DNA of 64,000 bases, from NCBI RefSeq assembly GCF_014859355.1, contig NZ_JACUUJ010000003.1, positions 1 to 64,000 on the forward strand. Reading direction: 5' to 3'. The position numbers and the translations under genes were made by a program. The notes under the pieces are model-generated. The model saw only the letters and a program-made list of their open reading frames with translations, did no database searches and was not told the origin of the DNA. The first letter of the stretch is position 1; every line of letters begins with the position of its first letter. The DNA is from Yoonia sp. (GTDB taxonomy: Bacteria > Pseudomonadota > Alphaproteobacteria > Rhodobacterales > Rhodobacteraceae). Below are positions 26,172 to 35,721 of the stretch, piece after piece.

Positions 26172-26740
26172 GGTGGCTTTTATTCTGTCTGCTTTTTGCG
26201 GCCTGCACCGCCCCGATCCCACCGGCAGCATTGCGTGCCCAATTGACGACAGACCAAATTGCCAGGTTGCAAGTGCCGATGCTGTTTGTCAGTGCGCCAC
26301 AGATAAAGACGGCTGCCACGCTGATCCCTGTTCGGCAAAACGGGCCGGTGCGCATCTGGCAAACGCGCGATGGCGCGCAGATTGCCACGCGCGACGGGCT
26401 TGTCGTGGCCACCCATGGTCTGGGGTTTGATCTGGCAGCCTCTGATCTTGATGGGATTGCGGCTGCCATTGCGGGAGGGCCGGGGGAATACAAACGCACG
26501 CTCAGCCATATCATGGGGGATTTGCGCACATCGGTTCAGCCATATCGCTGCGTGCTTGCGCCTGACCGGTCAAAGCCGCAGAACCCCGCGATCACGGTTT
26601 TGCGCGAAGATTGCCGAGGCCCTGATCCCTTTCGCAACCTGTATCACATTGACGCAAAAGGCAGGCTATTTTGGTCGCAGCAATGGGTGTCGCCCAAGGT
26701 CGGTCACCTGGAAATCGAGGTGATCCGGCCCGATAAATAA
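26168..26740 (+). CDS. yjbF: YjbF/GfcB-family outer-membrane lipoprotein
   Basis: From ATG 26168 the product has 190 residues, with a lipoprotein signal ending in the lipobox LFAAC (cysteine near residue 13). The body contains ITVLREDCRGPDPFRNLYHID and QQWVSPKVGHLEIEVI, matching the YjbF/GfcB group of group 4 capsule lipoproteins. It overlaps the yjbH stop (ATGA), so the pair is co-translated. The role would be in periplasmic or outer-membrane steps of polysaccharide secretion. It is convergent with wzc, whose stop lies 43 bases away, with only a small GCAGG/CCTGC hairpin between them. Confidence 0.82.
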   Translation: MRWLLFCLLFAACTAPIPPAALRAQLTTDQIARLQVPMLFVSAPQIKTAATLIPVRQNGPVRIWQTRDGAQIATRDGLVVATHGLGFDLAASDLDGIAAAIAGGPGEYKRTLSHIMGDLRTSVQPYRCVLAPDRSKPQNPAITVLREDCRGPDPFRNLYHIDAKGRLFWSQQWVSPKVGHLEIEVIRPDK

Positions 26741-26783
26741 GCAGGCCCTGCGTTCCAACGGATGAGACGCCACATGCATGGTG

Positions 26784-28766
26784 CTACGCCTGCCCTGCCA
26801 CCTGTGCCAGAATGAGCCCCGTCATCGGTGCCCGCGCCGCGCGCAGAGCATCACACCCCATCAGCACCAGATGCGCCGGTGTCTTGTTCCACTGGACAGT
26901 ATAAATCACGGCATCGGTTTGTTGCACCAAAAGCGCGACATCGGCAAAGGGCAGGACGGGCGGTGCATCCAGAATGATATGATCATATGTCTGGCGCAGG
27001 CCCGTCAACAGCGCAGCAAAGGCGGGTTTGGCCAAAAGATCTGCAGGGTTTTGCGCCGTTGGACGGGCTGCCAGCATATCAAACCCGTTGTGTGTATCGG
27101 GAAAAATCGCTTCTGCGACAGGGGTGTCACCTTGCAAGACGGCGGCCAGCCCCATCTGTGGTACCTGTTGAAAATACTGGTAAAAGCTGCTGTGACGCAT
27201 GTCCGCCTCGATCAACAGAACCGATTTATCAAGCTTTGCCAGTGTATTGGCAAGAGCGATGGCATTTGTCGTCTTGCCTTCGCCATGCAGGGTTGACGTG
27301 AACATGATGACCTGTGGCACCTTGCCGTGATCCGCCAGAAAAAGCGCTGTGCGCAGGCTGCGGGATGCATCTGCCGCCGCGCTGTTGGGATTTTGTTGTA
27401 GCCAGTCCAGCACCTGCTTGCTGGTCCGGCCTGCGATCCGCGGGGTTTGGGCCATCACGGGCAGACCTGTGGCATGGTGCAGGGCTGCGGCGGTGCCAAA
27501 ACCGCTGCGCAAAGCCCCCGCCAAAACCACAAGGCCGCCCCCCCCCAGCGCCCCCAGCAATCCCGCCGCAGCCAGTATCAACACCTTGCGCGGTGCCACA
27601 TAGGTGCCGGGGCTGGCCGTGGCCAGAACGCGGCTGCCCGCTGTTTGCAACCCGCGCCGGGTGCTGGCCTGCTGGAGCCGCGCGAGAAAGGTTTCATAGG
27701 TGACGCGGGTTGCGTCGACCTCGCGGCGCAACTGGTCCAACTGGATCATCCCGGCAGAGCTTTCCGCCAGTTGCCGTTGCAGATTGGTTTGAAACTGTGA
27801 CAGCGCGGCCACCTGACGGGTGTAGCGCGCAACGTCGGCTGACAAACTGTCATAGTATATCGTGCCAGTCTGCGCTGCGATCGGTTTCGCCCGTGTTGTG
27901 CGGTCAAGGGCTGTTTGTGCCCTGTCCAGTTCTGCCTGAGCAGCCGCTAGGCGCCGCGCGGCGTCAGTCGCCTGGCGGTCCAGCGCATCGAAAGTGGTTT
28001 GGTCCTTGACATGGGTTTGCGTGCGCAAATCATTTATCGCGGCTTCGCGCATTTCGAGCTGCCCGCGCAGTTCTGACACTTTGTCGGACAGCCACCGCAG
28101 TGTCATTTCGGTTTCAGCGCGTTTTCCGGCGACCTGATCAGCCAGATAAACATCAGCCAACGTATTGGCGATCTGCGCGGATTTTTCTGGCGTGCTGGTG
28201 ATCGCAGTGATCTGGAAAACATAGGTGTCGCGCAGCGCTGTGGCGGTGACGGCTGCGCGCAGATTCTGCACGGTTTTTTCCTGCACCGCATGGCTGTCGG
28301 GGGTCACGTCAGATTGCCCGGTCAAAAAATTGCGCAACAGATTGCGCACCCCGATCAGCGACAGCGGTGGAATTGGTGTCAGGTAGCGGTTGAATTCAGG
28401 ATCCGCCATCAAGTCGCGTGCGGCCACGACCTGCGTCAGCAGATGCTTCGACTGCAGAATAGCGACTTGCGTGTTGATGTGGGCAGGGTCTGTCCCCTGG
28501 TCTGAAAATATTTGCCCGATCTCTGTGTAGGGAACGCTCGATCTGTTGATTTCCAGCGTTGTCGTCGCGGCATAACGAGGCTGCGCCACCCTGAATGCAT
28601 AAAAGCCCGCCGCCAGAACCGCCAAAAGCGTGCAGATCATGATGACATATTTGCCCAGCCATATGCGACGCAAAAGCCCGCTTATGTCCAATGGGGCTAT
28701 TGGCTGGATATCGGCCACCCCAAACTGCTGAAATGCCGGATGCCCATTCTTGACTTGGTGAAACAT
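26784..28766 (-). CDS. Wzc-like polysaccharide co-polymerase with ATPase domain
   Basis: A 660-residue inner-membrane protein: a Wzz domain with a first membrane segment near residues 40-57, a long periplasmic coiled-coil region (about 200-340), a second membrane segment (VLILAAAGLLGALGGGGLVVL), and a cytoplasmic BY-kinase domain with Walker A LHGEGKTT, A-prime LLIEADMRHS and Walker B IILDAPPVLPF. It controls chain length and export of the polysaccharide. The C-terminus ends MTGLILAQVAGQA with no tyrosine cluster, and I see no adjacent tyrosine phosphatase, so autophosphorylation cycling may not apply. It is divergent from the flippase gene, with a CtrA-type site between. Confidence 0.9.
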   Translation of the reverse strand: MFHQVKNGHPAFQQFGVADIQPIAPLDISGLLRRIWLGKYVIMICTLLAVLAAGFYAFRVAQPRYAATTTLEINRSSVPYTEIGQIFSDQGTDPAHINTQVAILQSKHLLTQVVAARDLMADPEFNRYLTPIPPLSLIGVRNLLRNFLTGQSDVTPDSHAVQEKTVQNLRAAVTATALRDTYVFQITAITSTPEKSAQIANTLADVYLADQVAGKRAETEMTLRWLSDKVSELRGQLEMREAAINDLRTQTHVKDQTTFDALDRQATDAARRLAAAQAELDRAQTALDRTTRAKPIAAQTGTIYYDSLSADVARYTRQVAALSQFQTNLQRQLAESSAGMIQLDQLRREVDATRVTYETFLARLQQASTRRGLQTAGSRVLATASPGTYVAPRKVLILAAAGLLGALGGGGLVVLAGALRSGFGTAAALHHATGLPVMAQTPRIAGRTSKQVLDWLQQNPNSAAADASRSLRTALFLADHGKVPQVIMFTSTLHGEGKTTNAIALANTLAKLDKSVLLIEADMRHSSFYQYFQQVPQMGLAAVLQGDTPVAEAIFPDTHNGFDMLAARPTAQNPADLLAKPAFAALLTGLRQTYDHIILDAPPVLPFADVALLVQQTDAVIYTVQWNKTPAHLVLMGCDALRAARAPMTGLILAQVAGQA

Positions 28767-28809
28767 TTTGCCTGCCTTCGCCGTTTAGCAAGCACTCAAC
28801 CATAGGAAA

Positions 28810-28825
28810 GTTAACCTGAAATTAA
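28810..28825 (-). promoter_or_regulatory. Perfect CtrA-type site between wzc and wzx
   Basis: On the minus strand the sequence is TTAATTTCAGGTTAAC, an exact TTAA-N7-TTAAC. It is 44-59 bases upstream of the wzc-like start and 60-75 bases upstream of the flippase start, so it could serve either gene. Confidence 0.65.
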
Positions 28826-28884
28826 TTTTCATGAAGGACCAATGAACCAAGATTTAATTTGGTTAATCCTGCCCGGAGGTTGAA

Positions 28885-30138
28885 GTGAGCTTTATGCGCA
28901 GATGGCACGTGTCAGGGCTGGTCAAAGGGTTCGCGTGGTCGGCCTTCGTGTGGCGTCTTGGAATCGTGGGCGGGAACTTTGGCATCATGGTGGGGTTGGT
29001 CTGGTGGCTGGGATTGGCCGAATTTGGCAATCTGATGGTGCTTTGGGGGATGGCACTTGTTGCGGGCACGGTCATGTCTGTGGGTGCGCCGGTTCTTATC
29101 TTGCGGGTCATGACCGATGGCACGGGCCTTCGGGCCAGCGGCCTGATCCGGCTGATGTGCCTGTATCCGGTGGCACTGGCGGCGCTGGCGGGGGGGGTGT
29201 TGCATATGATCCTGCCAGGGCCCGCATGGGGGGCAATCCTGTTGACGGGACTGGCTTTCAATGCGTTGCAGTGCCTTGCCAGCGTTTTGCGCGCGCTGGG
29301 CAGTGTGCAAATGTCCATGGCACTGCGTGACGGCGTTCCGCAACTGGCGCTTGGGGCGGCGGCTTGTTTGACGGGCAAGGCCGTTGGCATCTTGATTGTG
29401 GCGGCCTGCGCCATGGGCGGGGTGGGCTTGCTTGTGCTGCTGGTGTGCCTTTTACACCCGGGCCTGCGCACCCGTTTGCGTGCCAGCGGCGACCGGGGCG
29501 CTGTGCGCGGCGGGCTGTGGGCCAATGCGGTGCTGGGGATGGCCACGGCCCAAATCGACATCGTGCTTGCTGGTGGCGTGCTGTCGGCCGACCAGATCGG
29601 GATCTATGCGCTGGTGCGCCGGATTGCCAATCTGGTGGCCCTACCGGTCAGCGTGGCGACGTGGGTCAGTGCCCCGCCGATCGCTGCGGCCTTCGGCGCC
29701 GGCGACCACGTGGCATTGCGCAGGGCAAGTGCTGTGGGAAGTCGCATTGCATTGTTGCCGGGGGGCGCGTTTTTTGCGGTGGCCCTGTTGGCCATGCCGC
29801 TGTGGCCCGGTCTGGCGGATGCGCGCCCGTTGGCGGTGATCCTGCTGAGCGGGGCACTTGTGCAGGTGGGGCTGGCATCCGGTTTCACGGTGGCAACGCT
29901 CTGTGGGTTGGAAAAAAGCGCGGTTCTTGCACGACTCGCGAGCCTTGGCGTGTATCTGGCCATCGCTTTTGGTGCGGGGGGGGCTGCGACAACCACGGGC
30001 AACGCGCTGGCCTATCTGGCGGGCATCATCGCGGGCGGCGCTTTGCTGTGGTGGCTGTTGTGGCTGCGGCTACAAATTGACACGTCTGCCTTCGCAGTGT
30101 GTGCGGGTCCAAGGGGGCAACGATGGAAAATGCCCTGA
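28885..30138 (+). CDS. Wzx-type polysaccharide flippase
   Basis: A 417-residue membrane protein with about twelve hydrophobic segments, from LGIVGGNFGIMVGLVWWLG onward, in the pattern of the oligosaccharide flippase (MOP/MATE-like) superfamily. It would turn the undecaprenyl-linked repeat unit to the periplasmic side. Start is GTG 28885, well placed after GGAGG. The gene overlaps the next one, a Wzy-like polymerase, by 16 bases. Identification rests on membrane topology and neighbours; short conserved motifs are weak in this family. Confidence 0.82.
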   Translation: MSFMRRWHVSGLVKGFAWSAFVWRLGIVGGNFGIMVGLVWWLGLAEFGNLMVLWGMALVAGTVMSVGAPVLILRVMTDGTGLRASGLIRLMCLYPVALAALAGGVLHMILPGPAWGAILLTGLAFNALQCLASVLRALGSVQMSMALRDGVPQLALGAAACLTGKAVGILIVAACAMGGVGLLVLLVCLLHPGLRTRLRASGDRGAVRGGLWANAVLGMATAQIDIVLAGGVLSADQIGIYALVRRIANLVALPVSVATWVSAPPIAAAFGAGDHVALRRASAVGSRIALLPGGAFFAVALLAMPLWPGLADARPLAVILLSGALVQVGLASGFTVATLCGLEKSAVLARLASLGVYLAIAFGAGGAATTTGNALAYLAGIIAGGALLWWLLWLRLQIDTSAFAVCAGPRGQRWKMP

Positions 30139-31472
30139 TCATCGCGCTGGGCCTTGTCTGTGCGGCTGTGCCCTTTGCCCTGGGGCAGCGATACGGGCTG
30201 GTCCGGCTGGTGTCCCCGATGCATCTGCTGGGCTGGTTTTGCCTGTTCGGTTTCACAACAAAGGCCGTGGTCTATGCCATGGCGCCGCAGTTCGCGTTTT
30301 ACCGTCGCTTTGTCGATAACCCCTGGGGTGATTTGCTGGGCGCGCTGTATCTGGCGCTGTTTATTCTGGCGATTTGTCTGGGGTATCGGCTGGCTTGTGC
30401 GCCGGTGCGCCAGCCCGACAATATACAAGCCGCGCGGATAATTGCCACGGGTATCGCGCGGCGCGGGTGGCTGTTCGGGCTGGCGTTCGGGGTTGCAGCG
30501 GCCACGGCGCTGATGATCCTGCGGGCACGCGGCGCGACACTCGATCTTGATTTGCTGGCGGGCGTCAACAGCGCGAAGCAGATCAACGTGGGTGCGAATG
30601 GCGTGGGCAGCACGCTGGCCGGGCTGAAAACCCTGTTTATTGTGCCCAAATGCGCCTTTGTTCTGCTGCTTGCGCATGGCGTCGCGGCGCGGGCGCGGCT
30701 GGCGCTGGTGCAAGCGGCGGCGCTGGCGGTGCTGCTGTTGGGGATCGCGCTGATCTCGGGCGACCGGTTTGAACTGGTGGAAATGCTGATCTATGCGCTG
30801 GCCACTTCTCTCATGCTGGGCGGGCGGATCAGCGGGCGCGCAGCGGTCTGGCTGGTGGGCGTAGGGGCAGTGATTGTCGCCCTGTCGGTCTATATGACCG
30901 AACTGCGGCTGGGGCAGGGGGGCGGTTTTGGCCTGTTGGCGTCACAGTTGGTTGGTTCGACCTATTTTCTGGATCTGAACGCGGCCATCATGATCACCGA
31001 CCGGATGGAACCGGACCAGATGATGCTGGGGCAAAGCTATTTCTGGTGGCTTTTCGGCTGGGTGCCGCGCGCCATCTGGGTCGATAAACCCGCCGTTGAT
31101 CTGGGCGTGTTTTTCAAGCGTGACCTGATGGGGGTTTACACCGGGGGCGGCTATAATGTCACCGGCCCGGGCGAGGCGTTCATCAATTTCGGATGGGGCG
31201 GGGTTGGCGTAGGCCTTGTGCTGGGCTGGCTTTACCGCAAGGGCGAGGCCGCGGTGCTGGCGGCGCGCGCCACGCTGCGCCATGGCGCGTTTCTGTTATA
31301 TCCGCTGCTGTTTTACCCCTTTGTGCAGGCGACGCTGCAATCATCATTCAGTGCCTTCATTGTTCTGGCGGTTGCGCAGTTTGTCATGATTGCCGCGATG
31401 ATCGCGATTTTTGTGCCGCGTTATGCGGTGAAGGCGCGGCTTTATCACAGGGGGGCGGCCGATGCTGCTTAA
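30123..31472 (+). CDS. Wzy-like polysaccharide polymerase
   Basis: A 449-residue polytopic membrane protein with ten or more hydrophobic segments and a longer periplasmic loop around [20 protein letters not shown], followed by [18 protein letters not shown] and [13 protein letters not shown], features seen in oligosaccharide repeat-unit polymerases (OrfW/Wzy-like). It would join flipped repeat units in the periplasm. Start at ATG 30123 is preceded by AAGGGGGCAACG and lies inside the flippase gene. It overlaps the following acyltransferase gene by 11 bases. Confidence 0.8.
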   Translation: MENALIIALGLVCAAVPFALGQRYGLVRLVSPMHLLGWFCLFGFTTKAVVYAMAPQFAFYRRFVDNPWGDLLGALYLALFILAICLGYRLACAPVRQPDNIQAARIIATGIARRGWLFGLAFGVAAATALMILRARGATLDLDLLAGVNSAKQINVGANGVGSTLAGLKTLFIVPKCAFVLLLAHGVAARARLALVQAAALAVLLLGIALISGDRFELVEMLIYALATSLMLGGRISGRAAVWLVGVGAVIVALSVYMTELRLGQGGGFGLLASQLVGSTYFLDLNAAIMITDRMEPDQMMLGQSYFWWLFGWVPRAIWVDKPAVDLGVFFKRDLMGVYTGGGYNVTGPGEAFINFGWGGVGVGLVLGWLYRKGEAAVLAARATLRHGAFLLYPLLFYPFVQATLQSSFSAFIVLAVAQFVMIAAMIAIFVPRYAVKARLYHRGAADAA

Positions 31473-32031
31473 ATCAATCGACGGTGCGGTGCGGATCGGG
31501 GGCGCTGTCTGGCGCAGGGTTGGCCTGTGGGCCGCAACGGTGCTGCACCGCGCCGTGCTGGCGCGTGTCGGGCCAGGGTGCCGGTTTCAGGCCGGTGTGC
31601 ATTTTGCCGCCCCCAACGCGGTGCAGATCGGCGCAAACGGCTATTTCTGGCGCGGTTGCACGGCCCTGTCGGAACTGCCGGGGGGCCGTCTGTTGATTGG
31701 TGACGGGGTGCAGATCAACCGTGATGTGCATCTGGATATCACGGGCGGTTTGCAGATCGGTGACAGGGCGCTGATTTCCGAAGACGTCGTGATCTATACC
31801 CATGATCACGGGTTGGACCCGCGCAGCGCGCCCCTGCCAATTCCTAAGGTGATCGGCCCCGATGTCTGGATCGGGATGCGCGCGGTAATTCTGCCGCAGT
31901 GCCGCCGGATCGGGCAGGGTGCTGTGATCGCCGCCGGTGCCATCGTCACGCGCGATGTGCCCGCGGGGGCTATCGTTGCGGGCAACCCTGCGCGGGTCAT
32001 CGGCCAGACCAACCGGCAGGAGGCCGCATGA
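31462..32031 (+). CDS. Left-handed beta-helix acyltransferase (first copy)
   Basis: A 189-residue protein with hexapeptide repeats through its middle and end (for example [76 protein letters not shown]). The HDH region and the closing NPARVIG are typical of sugar O-acetyltransferases of the WcaF/Maa/NodL kind. It would decorate a sugar of the repeat unit, probably with acetyl. It overlaps the polymerase gene upstream and the GT4 gene downstream (ATGA), so it is part of one translationally coupled run. Confidence 0.85.
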   Translation: MLLKSIDGAVRIGGAVWRRVGLWAATVLHRAVLARVGPGCRFQAGVHFAAPNAVQIGANGYFWRGCTALSELPGGRLLIGDGVQINRDVHLDITGGLQIGDRALISEDVVIYTHDHGLDPRSAPLPIPKVIGPDVWIGMRAVILPQCRRIGQGAVIAAGAIVTRDVPAGAIVAGNPARVIGQTNRQEAA

Positions 32032-33158
32032 ACATCCTGCATGTCAGCCCCAGTTTTTACCCTGCGACTGCTTGGGGTGGGCCGATATTTTCAACCAAGA
32101 CGATTTGCGACGGGATCGCCGCACGCCCCGATATGGCGTTGCGCGTGCTGACAACAGATGCCGCCAGCCCGACAGGGCCGGGCCGCGTGACCCCAGTGCC
32201 TTTGCCCTATCCGGTGCATTTTGCGCGCCGTGTCGCGGGGGGCAGTATCGCGCCGGGGCTGTTCGCGCGATTGCCGCAGGCCATCGCATGGGCCGATGTG
32301 GTGCATCTGACGGCAACCTACAGTTTCCCGACCTTGCCTGTGCTGGCGCTGGCGCGGATCATCGGGCGGCCTTTGGTGTGGTCGCCGCGCGGGGCGTTGC
32401 AGGCCACCCAGACATGGGATGCGGCCCCGCGCAAAGCCATGAAACGCAGGTTCGAAACGCTGGCGCAAATAATCCGACCCGATGCAACTGTTTTGCATGT
32501 CACAGCCCCGTCCGAGGCGCGTGACAGCGTGGCCCGCCTGACCGGCATTCAAACCGCCTGCATTCCCAACTGTGTGACGATCCCGGCGCTTATGCCACAG
32601 GTCAAAACGGGGGCTGCGCGGCTGATGTATATCGGGCGGCTGCACCCCAAAAAGGGGTTAGAGCGTTTGTTCGACGCGATGGCGGCCCTGCCCGACCGTG
32701 TGTGCCTTGATGTTTACGGCACCGGCGATGCGGCCTATCTGGCCGGTTTGCAGGCCCACGCTGTCGCATCCGCCGGTCGCATCCGTCTGCACGGCCATGT
32801 CGATGGTTTTGCGAAAACAGCAGCTTTTGCGCGCGCGGACCTTTGCGTTTTTCCCAGCTATTCGGAAAATTTCGGGATTGTCGTGGCCGAGGCGCTGGCC
32901 CATGGCGTGCCCGTCGTGACGACCACCGCAACCCCGTGGGCGGCGCTTGACAGCATGGGTTGCGGGCGCTGTGTCGATCTGGACCGCGTGTCACTGGCGC
33001 AAGCGATCACGGTAATGTTGCAAGACGATCTGACCGCGATGGGTGCGGCAGGGCGGGCATGGATGGCGCGTGATTTTTCCCCTGATGCGATGACCGATGC
33101 CTTTGCGGCGCTTTATCACAGGCTGGCGCAGGGACGCGCGGCGATGGTGCCCGCATGA
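32028..33158 (+). CDS. Glycosyltransferase family 4 protein
   Basis: A 376-residue GT-B enzyme. The N-terminal half begins [19 protein letters not shown]; the C-terminal half has the nucleotide-sugar region with [38 protein letters not shown] and the E-x7-E motif in [21 protein letters not shown]. It adds one sugar, with retention, to the lipid-linked repeat unit at the cytoplasmic face. ATG 32028 overlaps the preceding stop; the 43 residues before it in the track ORF are an out-of-gene extension. The sugar donor cannot be read from the sequence. Confidence 0.9.
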   Translation: MNILHVSPSFYPATAWGGPIFSTKTICDGIAARPDMALRVLTTDAASPTGPGRVTPVPLPYPVHFARRVAGGSIAPGLFARLPQAIAWADVVHLTATYSFPTLPVLALARIIGRPLVWSPRGALQATQTWDAAPRKAMKRRFETLAQIIRPDATVLHVTAPSEARDSVARLTGIQTACIPNCVTIPALMPQVKTGAARLMYIGRLHPKKGLERLFDAMAALPDRVCLDVYGTGDAAYLAGLQAHAVASAGRIRLHGHVDGFAKTAAFARADLCVFPSYSENFGIVVAEALAHGVPVVTTTATPWAALDSMGCGRCVDLDRVSLAQAITVMLQDDLTAMGAAGRAWMARDFSPDAMTDAFAALYHRLAQGRAAMVPA

Positions 33159-33706
33159 CGATGCAGCTGGATGTCAGCGCCAACCGCGCCGCCCGCAAAT
33201 ACAGCCGCCGCACGCAGGTCGCGCGCGTGCTTTGGGCGTTGTGCCTGCCGCTGTTCCGGTTCAGCCCGCGCCCGATGTGGGGCTGGCGCGCGTGGCTGTT
33301 GCGCCGGTTCGGGGCGCAGGTGGGGCGTGGGGCGCATCTGCATCCGACGGTGCGCATCCTGATGCCGTGGAACCTGTCAATCGGTGATCAGGTGACGGTC
33401 GGGGACAGCGCGATCCTTTATGCGTTGGGGGCGATCACGATCTGCGACAGGGCCACGGTGTCGCAATACGTGCACTTGTGCGCGGGCACCCATGACATCC
33501 GTGATCCGGCGCGGACCTTGTGCAAACCGCCCATCACCATCGGGCCGGATGCCTGGGTTTGTGCCGATGCCTTTGTCGGGCCGGGCGTGCGGATCGGCGC
33601 GGGGGCGATCCTGGGTGCGCGAGCGGTGGCGATGCGTGATCTGCCGCCGCGCAGTACCGGCGTTGGCAACCCGATGCAGATTATCATCGGAAAGGAAAAG
33701 CGATGA
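33155..33706 (+). CDS. WcaF-like acetyltransferase (second beta-helix copy)
   Basis: A 183-residue acyltransferase with the WcaF-type N-terminal region (WALCLPLFRFSPRPMWGWRAWLLRRFGA) followed by hexapeptide-repeat strands (LSIGDQVTVGDSAILY, ITICDRATVSQYVHLCAGTHD, ITIGPDAWVCADAFVGPGVRIG). The HLCAGTHD segment corresponds to the active-site histidine region of putative colanic acid acetyltransferases. It starts inside the GT4 stop (ATGA) and overlaps the next glycosyltransferase by four bases. With the first copy this predicts a doubly acylated repeat unit. Confidence 0.88.
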   Translation: MTMQLDVSANRAARKYSRRTQVARVLWALCLPLFRFSPRPMWGWRAWLLRRFGAQVGRGAHLHPTVRILMPWNLSIGDQVTVGDSAILYALGAITICDRATVSQYVHLCAGTHDIRDPARTLCKPPITIGPDAWVCADAFVGPGVRIGAGAILGARAVAMRDLPPRSTGVGNPMQIIIGKEKR

Positions 33707-34467
33707 AAATTTCCGTGGTCACGGCTGTTTACAATGGTGGCGATACGCTGCCCCGCGCGGTGGACAGCCTGCGCCGCCAGACCCATGCGCATGTCGAACA
33801 TGTGGTGCAGGATGGCGGGTCTACCGATGGCACGCTGGCTTGGCTGGCAGCAAACGGACACCACGGCATGGCGCTGGTGTCGGCCCCCGATGCAGGGATC
33901 TATGATGCGATCAACGCGGGCATTGCGCGGGCTTCGGGCGATGTCATCGGCCTGCTGCATGCTGATGACTTTCTGGCGGATAACGCCGTGCTGGCCCGTG
34001 TCGCTGCCGCACTGGCGGATCCAGCCATCGACGGGGTTTACGGTGATCTGCAATATGTCGCGCGCGATGACGATACCCGCGTGATCCGCCATTGGTCGGC
34101 GGGGGTTTACACGCCGCAGCGGCTGCGCCGTGGCTGGATGCCGCCGCACCCCACGCTTTACTTGCGCCGCAAGGTGTTTGAGCGCTGGGGGCTTTATGAT
34201 ACCAGCTATCGGATTGCGGGCGATTATGACGGGATGCTGCGCTGGCTGACCAAAGGGCAAGTGCGGCTGGCCTATATCCCGCATGTGATGGTGCGGATGC
34301 GGCTGGGGGGCGCCAGCAACCGGTCGCTGGCCCAGATGCTGCACAAAAGCCGCGAGGATTACCGCGCGATCCGCACCCATGGAGTTGGCGGTGTCGGCAC
34401 GCTGGTGACCAAGAACCTGTCGAAATTGCCGCAGTTTATCGCGCGGGGTGCGGGGCTCAGGTTTTGA
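33703..34467 (+). CDS. Glycosyltransferase family 2 protein
   Basis: A 254-residue GT-A enzyme. The start KISVVTAVYNGGDTLPRAVDSL and EHVVQDGGSTDGTLAWL are the classic GT2 nucleotide-binding strands, and LLHADDFLADNAVL supplies the DxD-like metal site (ADD). The family resembles WcaA/WcaE-type enzymes of colanic acid-like loci. It is the last gene of the plus-strand polysaccharide run and overlaps the convergent enolase-superfamily gene by 11 bases, so the two transcripts end into each other with no terminator visible between them. Confidence 0.9.
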   Translation: MKISVVTAVYNGGDTLPRAVDSLRRQTHAHVEHVVQDGGSTDGTLAWLAANGHHGMALVSAPDAGIYDAINAGIARASGDVIGLLHADDFLADNAVLARVAAALADPAIDGVYGDLQYVARDDDTRVIRHWSAGVYTPQRLRRGWMPPHPTLYLRRKVFERWGLYDTSYRIAGDYDGMLRWLTKGQVRLAYIPHVMVRMRLGGASNRSLAQMLHKSREDYRAIRTHGVGGVGTLVTKNLSKLPQFIARGAGLRF

Positions 34468-35686
34468 CCGGGGCGCCGCCCGCAAATGTATTCACACCGT
34501 GATAGCCGATCGGGTCTTCCTGCATTTGCAGGTGAAGCCCGTCGTCTGTGTATGGGTGCGCGCGGGCCAGATCTTCGTCAACGTCGATCCCCAAACCGGG
34601 GCCTTGCGGCACGGACACATAGCCGTTTTCAACGGTGATGCTGTTTTTGATCAGTGCAAAATGATACGGGGTCTCAATTGTTTCGGCCATCAGGATGTTG
34701 GGGATTGACGCGGCAAGCTGGATATTCGCCGCCCATTCGATCGGGCCGGCGTAAAGATGCGGGGCGATCTGGGCGTTATATATTTCGGCAATGGCGGCGA
34801 TCTTCTTGGTTTCCCAGATACCGCCTGATCGGCCCAGTGCCGGTTGCAGGATCGTCGCGGCACCTGATTGCAGGATGGGTGCAAATTCCGCCTTGGTTGT
34901 TATCCGTTCGCCCGTTGCCACGGGGATGCCCACAGCGTGGGCGACCTTGGCCATTTCGGTAAAGTTATCCGGCGGGATAGGTTCCTCATACCACAGCGGA
35001 TCATAGGGCGCGATGGCGCGCCCCAGCCGGATCGCACCCCCCGTGCTGAATTGCCCGTGCGTGCCAAACAGCAGATCGGCCCGGTCGCCGATCGCATCGC
35101 GGATCGCCGCACAAAACGCGACCGACAGCGCGATATCAGGCCGTGACGGCATATGCCCACCGCGTATCGTGTAGGGTCCGGCGGGGTCGAATTTGACAGC
35201 CGTATATCCTTTTTCCACCATATCCACCGCCACCTCGGCGGCCATGTCGGGGCTGGACCAGAAGGCGGGCAGCGGATGGCTGGGGCGGGGATAAAGATAG
35301 GTATAGGCGCGGATGCGGTCGTTCATCCGCCCGCCGATCAGGGCATGCACGGGGCGGTCGCGGTCCTTGCCCAGAATATCCCAACAGGCGATTTCAAGAC
35401 CCGACCATGCGCCCATCACGGTCAAATCGGGACGCTGAGTGAACCCCGATGAATAGACGCGGCGGAACATCAGTTCGATGTTTTCGGGGTTTTCACCCGC
35501 CATGTGCCGTTCGAACACATCCGTGATCACGGCTTTCATCGCCGCTGGCCCGACGGATGTGGCATAGCATTCGCCGTAACCCACCACGCCTGTGTCGGTC
35601 GTGACCTTGGAAATGATCCAATAGCGCCCACCCCAGCCGGGGGCAGGCGGGGCGGTGACGATGATATCTAGTTCAGCGAGCTTCAT
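34457..35686 (-). CDS. Mandelate racemase/muconate lactonizing family enzyme
   Basis: A 409-residue enolase-superfamily protein: capping domain at residues 1-130, then a TIM barrel with GYTAVKFDPAGPYT, WYEEPIPPDN (second metal glutamate), VATGERITTKAEF (third) and ILQPALGRSGGIWE, ending with PHLYAGPIEWAANIQLA. Such enzymes abstract a proton alpha to a carboxylate, usually in sugar-acid dehydration, racemisation or cycloisomerisation. At the first metal position the sequence reads LLFGTHGQFS, with Gly where many MR-group members have Asp. The next gene upstream is a Zn alcohol dehydrogenase. The substrate cannot be named. Confidence 0.85.
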   Translation of the reverse strand: MKLAELDIIVTAPPAPGWGGRYWIISKVTTDTGVVGYGECYATSVGPAAMKAVITDVFERHMAGENPENIELMFRRVYSSGFTQRPDLTVMGAWSGLEIACWDILGKDRDRPVHALIGGRMNDRIRAYTYLYPRPSHPLPAFWSSPDMAAEVAVDMVEKGYTAVKFDPAGPYTIRGGHMPSRPDIALSVAFCAAIRDAIGDRADLLFGTHGQFSTGGAIRLGRAIAPYDPLWYEEPIPPDNFTEMAKVAHAVGIPVATGERITTKAEFAPILQSGAATILQPALGRSGGIWETKKIAAIAEIYNAQIAPHLYAGPIEWAANIQLAASIPNILMAETIETPYHFALIKNSITVENGYVSVPQGPGLGIDVDEDLARAHPYTDDGLHLQMQEDPIGYHGVNTFAGGAPVKT

Positions 35687-35721
35687 TGTCTGCCTTTCCG
35701 GGGGATGTCGCGGGCTGATCG

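Noticed and set aside
28854-28866. Third CtrA site (TTAATTTGGTTAA)
   Set aside because: The two TTAA halves are five bases apart, not seven, so the spacing rule fails.
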